DNA of 12,284 nt from Mageeibacillus sp. UBA4314 (GTDB taxonomy: Bacteria; Bacillota; Clostridia; Saccharofermentanales; Saccharofermentanaceae). A model generated the notes under the pieces. The model made no database searches. It worked only from the letters and a program-made list of their open reading frames with translations, and was not told where the DNA came from. Location: contig DGUI01000018.1 in assembly GCA_002394605.1 (NCBI GenBank), positions 108,295 to 120,578 on the forward strand, given 5' to 3'. A program made the translations under genes and the position numbers. Each line of letters begins with the position of its first letter. Position 1 is the first letter of the stretch. Positions 6,697 through 12,284 of the stretch are shown here, piece after piece.

Positions 6697-7287
6697 ATGA
6701 GATGTTCAAGATGCGGAAGGCAGATTCCGAACAACAATTTCACAAGGATAAACAGCTCCTATTTCTGCAACGACTGTGCGGCTGACATGGGGTTCTCGTT
6801 CTTTAACATGAACTTCAATGCGCTCGACGGGATCAAGCAGGCATTGAGTGCGATGGAAGACCTCGATTTCGCGAATAATCAGGTTACGTGCAGTAATTGC
6901 GGAATGACATTAAGGGAGTTTGAGAATACGGGAAAGCTCGGATGCATCTCCTGCTTCAATGCCTTTGGCAATGAGATCAACAACAGGATGCTGAGGCTCT
7001 ACGGAAGCGAGGAGTATATGGGAAGGCAGCCCGGTGAGACGATCGCTTACGAATATGATGACGGCGTCAAGACGGAGACCTCCGTGCCGGCAGAGACCGT
7101 ACCGGACAGGAAAGAAGAGAAGTCGAAGGACATGGTCGACAGGATCAAGAAGGCGGACTTCGGAACGTTAAGCGATGAGCAGCTTCAGGAAGCCATGAAG
7201 AAGGCTGTTGAGAAGGAAGATTTCGCGCTGGCTGCAAGACTCAGGGACGAACTCAATTCCAGGAAGGGGGAAGGCGACAATGAATAA
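6697..7287 (+). CDS. mcsA: McsA zinc-finger protein, activator of McsB
   Basis: McsA is a small zinc-binding partner that in Bacillus stimulates the McsB arginine kinase and helps deliver substrates to ClpC. This 196-residue protein has four CXXC pairs: CSRC (3-6), CNDC (24-27), CSNC (65-68) and CISC (83-86), enough for two zinc sites. The C-terminal stretch LQEAMKKAVEKEDFALAARL (163-182) is a UVR motif, the short helical hairpin that contacts Clp ATPases and partners. A variable, acidic linker (about 105-145) joins the two parts. GAGAGGT (6683-6689) gives a properly spaced ribosome binding site, and the gene follows ctsR by 22 bases. Its 3' end overlaps mcsB by 8 bases, implying translational coupling. 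All cysteines are kept, in contrast to the eroded partner next door. Confidence 0.93.
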   Translation: MRCSRCGRQIPNNNFTRINSSYFCNDCAADMGFSFFNMNFNALDGIKQALSAMEDLDFANNQVTCSNCGMTLREFENTGKLGCISCFNAFGNEINNRMLRLYGSEEYMGRQPGETIAYEYDDGVKTETSVPAETVPDRKEEKSKDMVDRIKKADFGTLSDEQLQEAMKKAVEKEDFALAARLRDELNSRKGEGDNE

Positions 7288-8302
7288 TTCGAGATGGTAT
7301 GAGAATGACGGACGTTACCTCGAGGTGGTGCTTTCCTCCAAGGCGGTCATGACGCGTAACCTCAAGGGATACAAATTCCCAGAGAGGATGAGCATAGATG
7401 AGAAGGATGAAGTTGCACAGAAGGTCAGAGATGCTCTTGCTGATCAGGGGCTTACGCAGCTGTCTCTCGACGGTATCGGGAACAGTGAATTTGATGATCT
7501 CATCGACAGCCAGATCATCAGCAGCGAAGGGCTGTTCGATGATCCGGAAGGTAAGGTCATCCTGACTAACGATGACAGGAGCCTGGCAGTGATCCTCAAT
7601 AACGGTGATCACATCAGGATCAAGGCACAGGCTTCAGGGTATACGAACAGCGTTTACAGGGAATGTGAGAAGGTTGCTGTTGAGATCGAGAAGAAGCTCG
7701 ATGTAGCCTTCAGCAATAAGTATGGTTATCTCGGGAGCAGTCTCTACAGTACCGGACTGGGATTCAAGTATATGTTCACGATCGCTATTCCCGGCATCGT
7801 CAGGACAGGTGACGGACTGGACATCCTGTCTGACAAGGTCAAGGCTCACGACTGGAACATCTACCCGTTCCTCAAGGGCGATAAATCGATCAGGGGTGAC
7901 GTGTACATCGTAGCAAGCAATCCGGTCATGGGAAGCGATGAGGCATCAGTTCTGGCGGCAGGCGAGAAGCTGATAAATGACATCGTTAAGATCGAGCAGC
8001 TCTGCCGTGACAACTTAAGAAAGAACAGACCTGACATACTGGAGAACAGCTTCTACAGATCGTACGGGATACTCTATTATTCCAAGGGATTAGATCCTTT
8101 GGAGGCACTCGATCTCATCAGCTGGATAAGGCTGTATCACGGTCAGGAAGACAAGAGTGAGATCGATATAGACTGGCCGCAGATCAATACGATAACATCA
8201 CAGCTCCTGTGGCAGGTATTCCCTAAGAACATCAAGGGGAACTACCAGGCAGATGTGAGATTTACGGCTGCGAGGATCGCAAAGATCCTGAAGAAGAAAT
8301 AA
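7280..8302 (+). CDS. mcsB: McsB-like protein, probably lacking arginine kinase activity
   Basis: Position in the operon, length (340 residues) and matches such as NNSRWYEND (2-10), GDHIRI (109-114), KLDVAF (139-144) and FYRSYGIL (258-265) identify McsB, the protein arginine kinase of the phosphagen-kinase fold. Key sites diverge. The SSRIRLARN nucleotide loop is SSKAVMTRN (19-27). NEEDHIRI, with the catalytic glutamate, is NNGDHIRI (107-114). The GYLTSCPTN...TGLRAS segment reads GYLGSSLYSTGLGFKYM (149-165), losing the conserved cysteine. The usual GEGSEA segment after about 205 is missing. The phosphoarginine pocket motif RDxxRA appears as ADVRFT (324-329). These comparisons are from memory. 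The frame is intact, with no stop or frameshift, so I call it a likely pseudoenzyme rather than a pseudogene. ATG 7280 is preferred to an in-frame ATG at 7208 because family similarity starts there and a purine-rich AGGAAGGGGGAAGG precedes it. Confidence 0.85.
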   Translation: MNNSRWYENDGRYLEVVLSSKAVMTRNLKGYKFPERMSIDEKDEVAQKVRDALADQGLTQLSLDGIGNSEFDDLIDSQIISSEGLFDDPEGKVILTNDDRSLAVILNNGDHIRIKAQASGYTNSVYRECEKVAVEIEKKLDVAFSNKYGYLGSSLYSTGLGFKYMFTIAIPGIVRTGDGLDILSDKVKAHDWNIYPFLKGDKSIRGDVYIVASNPVMGSDEASVLAAGEKLINDIVKIEQLCRDNLRKNRPDILENSFYRSYGILYYSKGLDPLEALDLISWIRLYHGQEDKSEIDIDWPQINTITSQLLWQVFPKNIKGNYQADVRFTAARIAKILKKK

Positions 8303-8317
8303 GAGGAGGACATATAT

Positions 8318-11023
8318 ATGGGATTGAAGTTCACTGAAGATACGGTAAAGATCCTTGCCAACAGCAGACAGATCGCTGACATCAAGAGGCAGAGGATCGT
8401 AACTCCCAAGGAACTCTTTGGAGGCATCGCGATCCATGCAGGATTTGCAAGGACTCTCCTTGAGGAGTCGGTAGATGATATGGATGCTCTGTCAGCGCTC
8501 CTTGGCGTTGAGGGATTTGATGAGGATTCCGTTGCGGCTGACAGGAGCATGGAATCGATCTGTGACGATGCCGTAAGGACTCTTAGGATCGACTCGAAGA
8601 AAGTCATCATCCAGTCACAGGATTTCTCGCAGAGGATCGGTACCGGCGGAGTCATCATGCCTGAACATATCCTCTACATAATCCTCCAGATGAGGGGAGA
8701 CAGTGAGAGCGGCAATGCGATCGTGCGCGCTGCCGGCGGAGATCCTTCCGACATGCTCGCCAAGCTGAGGGTCTTTTTCCGCAATGTTTCGCAGCAGAGC
8801 AAGCAAAACGGCATGGTCGAGAACATGATCGAGGACGATGCCGATGATACCGAGCCTTTCCCTGAGGAAGGTTCTTCCAGGAGACCCATGGGAAGAGGCG
8901 CAAGGAATAAGAAGGGCGGCAAGCACAAGATCCTTGATGAATTCGGCAAGGATCTGACCGCACTTGCAAGGGAGAATAAGATCGATCCCGTTATCGGCAG
9001 GGATCAGGAGATCGGAAGGGTCATCCAGATACTTGCCAGAAGAACAAAGAACAACCCTTGTCTCATAGGTGATCCCGGTGTCGGTAAGACAGCGATCGCA
9101 GAGGGACTTGCATACAAGATAGTCAAGGGCGAGGTTCCCGCGATCCTTAAGAATAAGGTCATCTACAGTGTCGAGATCGGCGGAATGGTCGCAGGTTCCA
9201 AGTACAGGGGTGATTTTGAGGAGCGCATCAAGAATATGCTCAAGGAAGCTGTCGAGGATCCTAACATAATCCTCTTCATCGATGAACTCCATACGATCGT
9301 CGGAGCAGGTGATACATCAGGCGGCAGCCTTGACGCGGCCAACATGATGAAGCCCATGCTCACAAAGGGCGAACTGCAGATCATCGGTGCTACGACTGTC
9401 AAGGAATACAGCAAGTTCATCGAGAAGGACCCGGCACTCGAGAGAAGGTTCATGAAGGTCCAGATCGATGAGCCCAGTGAAGAGGACTCAATCGAGATCC
9501 TTAAGGGATTAAGGCCCAAGTACGAGGCACATCATCACATCGAGATAACTGATTCGGCGATCGAATCAGCAGTTAAGCTCTCGTCAAGGTATATCACAGA
9601 GAAGTTCCTTCCGGATAAGGCGATCGACCTCATCGATGAGGCAGCTGCAAGGGCGAGAGTGAGACTTACGGATACGGGCGAAGTGGATAATGTCTCCAGG
9701 GAGATCGAAGACCTCGAGCAGGAGAAGAAGGATGCAGTCGAGAGACAGGATTTCGAGAAGGCCCAGGAGGTCAAGGAGAAGGAGGATGCCCTGAAGAAGA
9801 AACTCGATGCACTGAAGGAGGCTGTTGATACAAAGTCCGGTGATAATGCTTCTCAGGAATACATCGGTCAGATCACTGAAGATGACATCTCCCAGATCCT
9901 CTCCGAGATGACGAGCATCCCGGTAACAAAACTCACGGAGTCCGATAATGAGAGGCTCAAGAACCTCGAGGCTGAACTCAAGAAGAGAGTCATCGGTCAG
10001 GATGAGGCAGTTACGGCCGTCGCGAAAGCGATCCGCAGGAGCCGCTTAGGTCTCAAGGATCCTACAAAGCCGTCAGGATCATTTATCTTCCTTGGAACGA
10101 CAGGTGTAGGTAAGACTGAACTTGCCAAGGCTCTGGCAGAAGTAATGTTCGGCACCGAAGATGCGCTCATCAGGGTCGACATGTCCGAATACATGGAGAA
10201 GAACGACGTCAGCAAGCTGATCGGTGCGCCTCCGGGATATGTCGGATACGATGAGGGCGGCGGACAGCTGACGGACAAGGTCAGATCACACCCTTACTCG
10301 GTCATCCTCTTTGATGAGATCGAGAAGGCTCACATGGATGTATTCAACACAATGCTCCAGGTGCTCGACGACGGACGTCTTACTGATTCCCACGGCAGGA
10401 CTGTCGACTTCAAGAACACGATCATAATCATGACATCCAATATCGGTGCCAAGATGCTCACTTCTGCAGCAGGCAGACGCATCGGCTTTGGCACGGTCGA
10501 GAAGGACGACGATGATGAGGCAAGCCGCGAAGGTCTCTATGGCGGCAAGTCATATGATGAGGCCAAGGGTATCGTTATCGACGAGCTCAAGAAGACTTTC
10601 ACACCTGAGTTCATCAACCGTGTGGACGAACTGATCTTCTTCCGTATGCTCAGCCACGATGCCCTCATGAAGATCGTCGACAACCTGATCGCGAATGTGT
10701 CAAAGAGACTGGCAGACAAGGCCATCAGTATCAAGCTGACTCCCAAGGCCAAGGATTTCCTCGTCGAGAAAGGCTACGACCCGCAGTTTGGCGCAAGACC
10801 TCTGCGCCGTGCCGTGCAGTCCGTTATCGAGGACCGTCTGGCTGAAGCGCTCCTTGACGGAGTCGTTGAGGAAGGTCATGTGGCACTGTTTGACGTGGAT
10901 CCTGTTCTGGAGCCTAAGGATTACAAGGAAGCGCCTGCTTCATCCATGATCGTGGCAGACGGCGGCGTTATGGGTCCTTTGGGCGGGGAAGAAGACGAGC
11001 TTCCGGTAATTGCTGAGAATTAA
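8318..11023 (+). CDS. clpC: ClpC, AAA+ unfoldase of the Clp protease
   Basis: ClpC is the hexameric unfoldase that feeds proteins to ClpP. The 901-residue product (Bacillus ClpC has about 810) has a diverged N-terminal domain (1-155) and a 49-residue linker, acidic then basic. D1 follows with Walker A GDPGVGKT (251-258), Walker B ILFIDELH (318-325) and arginine pair 376-377. The coiled M domain with UVR-like DFEKAQEVKEKED (478-490) contains Phe479, equivalent to the Phe that holds Bacillus ClpC in its resting state. D2 has Walker A GTTGVGKT (593-600), Walker B VILFDEIEKAH (662-672), ClpP-docking loop IGFG (722-725), and sensor-2 GARPLRR (825-831). Length excess comes from the linker, an acidic insert after IGFG (about 729-751) and a low-complexity tail (865-901). 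AGGAGG (8304-8309) sits 8 bases before the ATG, 15 bases after mcsB. It should be co-regulated by CtsR. Confidence 0.97.
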   Translation: MGLKFTEDTVKILANSRQIADIKRQRIVTPKELFGGIAIHAGFARTLLEESVDDMDALSALLGVEGFDEDSVAADRSMESICDDAVRTLRIDSKKVIIQSQDFSQRIGTGGVIMPEHILYIILQMRGDSESGNAIVRAAGGDPSDMLAKLRVFFRNVSQQSKQNGMVENMIEDDADDTEPFPEEGSSRRPMGRGARNKKGGKHKILDEFGKDLTALARENKIDPVIGRDQEIGRVIQILARRTKNNPCLIGDPGVGKTAIAEGLAYKIVKGEVPAILKNKVIYSVEIGGMVAGSKYRGDFEERIKNMLKEAVEDPNIILFIDELHTIVGAGDTSGGSLDAANMMKPMLTKGELQIIGATTVKEYSKFIEKDPALERRFMKVQIDEPSEEDSIEILKGLRPKYEAHHHIEITDSAIESAVKLSSRYITEKFLPDKAIDLIDEAAARARVRLTDTGEVDNVSREIEDLEQEKKDAVERQDFEKAQEVKEKEDALKKKLDALKEAVDTKSGDNASQEYIGQITEDDISQILSEMTSIPVTKLTESDNERLKNLEAELKKRVIGQDEAVTAVAKAIRRSRLGLKDPTKPSGSFIFLGTTGVGKTELAKALAEVMFGTEDALIRVDMSEYMEKNDVSKLIGAPPGYVGYDEGGGQLTDKVRSHPYSVILFDEIEKAHMDVFNTMLQVLDDGRLTDSHGRTVDFKNTIIIMTSNIGAKMLTSAAGRRIGFGTVEKDDDDEASREGLYGGKSYDEAKGIVIDELKKTFTPEFINRVDELIFFRMLSHDALMKIVDNLIANVSKRLADKAISIKLTPKAKDFLVEKGYDPQFGARPLRRAVQSVIEDRLAEALLDGVVEEGHVALFDVDPVLEPKDYKEAPASSMIVADGGVMGPLGGEEDELPVIAEN

Positions 11024-11038
11024 CTCTATTTAGCCGAT

Positions 11039-11095
11039 AATTGCACTTTAATATACGCGGTAAAAATTGTATAATAGTTGCCGTTAAGTGCAATT
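11039..11095. repeat. Inverted repeat flanking the pgk promoter
   Basis: AATTGCACTT (11039-11048) and AAGTGCAATT (11086-11095) are perfect 10-base reverse complements. Their 37-base separation places the pgk -10 element between them. This arrangement resembles paired operator half-sites, but no known regulator is recognised. Confidence 0.7.
11047..11075 (+). promoter_or_regulatory. Promoter of pgk
   Basis: TATAAT (11070-11075) lies 17 bases after a weak -35 TTTAAT (11047-11052). Transcription would begin near 11082, giving a leader of about 53 bases. No terminator is visible between clpC and this promoter, so clpC read-through into pgk is possible. The intergenic stretch 11024-11134 otherwise holds only the inverted repeat and leader hairpin. 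Confidence 0.65.
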
Positions 11096-11102
11096 TGAGG
11101 CA

Positions 11103-11120
11103 CTGATAAAAATTTATCAG
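11103..11120 (+). promoter_or_regulatory. Leader hairpin next to the pgk ribosome binding site
   Basis: CTGATA (11103-11108) pairs with TATCAG (11115-11120) around a 6-base AAAATT loop. Written as DNA, the complementarity extends to 8 bases on each side. The right arm touches the AGGAGAG ribosome binding site (11119-11125), so it could affect translation or message stability, or be a protein binding site. Confidence 0.5.
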
Positions 11121-11134
11121 GAGAGTGAATTCCC

Positions 11135-12284
11135 ATGGCAATTTATGAGAAGAAGAACGTTGAAGACCTGAACGTCTCCGGCAAGAGAGTCATTGTACGT
11201 GTTGATTTCAATGTACCGCTGGACAAGGAAACAGGCACAAAGATCACAGACGACAAGCGTATCAGAGGTGCGCTCCCTACGATCAAGTACCTCGTAGACA
11301 ATAATGCGAAGGTTATCCTCGTATCTCACCTCGGACGTCCGAAGAACGGACCTGAGGCTAAGTTCTCAATGAAGCCTGCAGCAGAGAGACTTGCTGAGCT
11401 CATCGGCAAGCCCGTTACACTTGCAGCAGATGTTATCGGTGAGGATGCAAAGGCTAAGGCAGCAGCTTTGAAGGATGGCGAGATCCTTATGCTCGAGAAC
11501 GTCAGATTCCACAAGGAAGAGACGAAGAACGATCCTAAGTTCGCAGCAGAGCTCGCTTCCATGGCTGATCTCTACGTTAACGATGCTTTCGGTACTGCGC
11601 ACAGAGCTCACGCTTCAACGGCAGGCCTTGCTAACTTCCTTCCTTCCGCATCAGGTTACCTGATCCAGAAGGAGATCGACTTCATCGGCGGCGCACTGTC
11701 CAACCCTGCAAGACCTTTCGTAGCCATCCTCGGCGGTGCTAAGGTTTCAGATAAGATCGGTGTCATCACAAATCTCATGGACAAGGCTGACACGATCATC
11801 ATCGGCGGCGGTATGGCTTATACATTTATCGCTGCTCAGGGCGGTAAGATCGGTAACTCTCTCTTCGAGGCTGATAAGGTTGAGCTTGCTAAGGAGCTCC
11901 TCGCTAAGGCTCAGGAGAAGGGCGTTAAGCTCCTCCTCCCTGAGGATACTGTAGTTGCTGACAACTTCGCAGCAGACGCTAACAGCCAGATCGTTCCTTC
12001 AATGGAGATCCCTGACGGATGGGAAGGCCTCGATATCGGACCTAAGACTATCGAGAAGTTCTCAGCAGAGATCAAGAATGCCAAGACAGTTATCTGGAAT
12101 GGTCCTGCAGGCGTTTTCGAGTTCGAGAAGTTTGCAGTAGGTACTAAGGCACTTGCAGCAGCTATCGCTGAGTCTGATGCAGTATCCATCATCGGCGGCG
12201 GTGACTCTGCAGCAGCTATCGAGAAGCTCGGCTTCGCAGATAAGGTATCCCACATCTCCACAGGCGGCGGCGCTTCACTCGAGT
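11135..12284 (+). CDS. pgk: Phosphoglycerate kinase (3' end beyond window)
   Basis: Phosphoglycerate kinase makes ATP and 3-phosphoglycerate from 1,3-bisphosphoglycerate and ADP in glycolysis. The frame opens at ATG 11135 behind AGGAGAG and runs 383 codons to the right edge. PGK is usually about 395-400 residues, so only a short C-terminal piece is missing. Diagnostic segments are VRVDFNVPLD (21-30), VSHLGRPKNG (63-72), ENVRFHKEE, NDAFGTAHRAHAS, ILGGAKVSDKIGV, WNGPAGVFE, GGGDSAAA and STGGGAS at the cut end. Substrate, hinge and nucleotide motifs all look intact. Codons are strongly biased (Ala mainly GCT/GCA, Lys AAG, Leu CTC), unlike mcsB, fitting high expression. It follows clpC but has its own promoter, so it is probably not part of the stress operon. 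Confidence 0.98.
   Translation, partial: MAIYEKKNVEDLNVSGKRVIVRVDFNVPLDKETGTKITDDKRIRGALPTIKYLVDNNAKVILVSHLGRPKNGPEAKFSMKPAAERLAELIGKPVTLAADVIGEDAKAKAAALKDGEILMLENVRFHKEETKNDPKFAAELASMADLYVNDAFGTAHRAHASTAGLANFLPSASGYLIQKEIDFIGGALSNPARPFVAILGGAKVSDKIGVITNLMDKADTIIIGGGMAYTFIAAQGGKIGNSLFEADKVELAKELLAKAQEKGVKLLLPEDTVVADNFAADANSQIVPSMEIPDGWEGLDIGPKTIEKFSAEIKNAKTVIWNGPAGVFEFEKFAVGTKALAAAIAESDAVSIIGGGDSAAAIEKLGFADKVSHISTGGGASLE

Noticed and set aside
7208..7279. Upstream extension of the mcsB frame
   Set aside because: The added 24 residues only re-read the end of mcsA in another frame and have no match to McsB.
7280..8302. mcsB as a pseudogene
   Set aside because: The frame is continuous, translationally coupled to mcsA, of normal length and keeps structural motifs; pseudoenzyme fits better than decay.
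9163..9774. Long serine-rich minus-strand open frames within clpC
   Set aside because: They are mirror frames produced by the codon bias of clpC and have no start signals or family resemblance.

Overview
The window looks like chromosomal DNA of a low-to-moderate-GC Firmicute, most likely class Clostridia and plausibly a gut or rumen fibre degrader. The reasons are strong AGGAGG ribosome binding sites before most genes, the ctsR-mcsA-mcsB-clpC stress operon, a secreted GH5 cellulase and a DUF1846 protein. I cannot name a genus from the sequence alone.

Layout. Positions 1-1162 (minus) hold the 5' part of an unrecognised gene whose product has a folded N-terminal part and a long Pro/Ala/Ser-rich tail with repeated FKP motifs; it runs off the left edge. 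An intergenic stretch follows with its promoter and the terminator of the next gene. Positions 1372-2931 (minus) encode a PutP-type sodium/solute symporter. A 61-base divergent promoter region separates it from a secreted, apparently membrane-anchored GH5 glycoside hydrolase (2993-4456, plus), followed by a DUF1846 protein (4518-6002) with a strong 3' hairpin.

Positions 6096-11023 form the heat-shock operon: a sigma-A-type promoter flanked by CtsR operators, then ctsR, mcsA, mcsB and clpC, tightly packed or overlapping. From 11024 an intergenic region with a good promoter, a flanking inverted repeat and a leader hairpin precedes pgk (phosphoglycerate kinase), cut by the right edge.

How it works together. 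In the classical circuit CtsR represses the operon, McsA activates the arginine kinase McsB, and phosphoarginine-tagged proteins are taken up by ClpC for degradation by ClpP. Here CtsR and McsA look intact. McsB lacks nearly every residue expected at its catalytic and nucleotide-binding sites, and ClpC has lost one of its two expected phosphoarginine-binding glutamates. The most interesting proposal is therefore that this operon has kept the Clp machinery and its regulator but shed local arginine-kinase activity, with McsB perhaps surviving as a pseudoenzyme or adaptor. Comparisons with family sequences were made from memory and need alignment to confirm.
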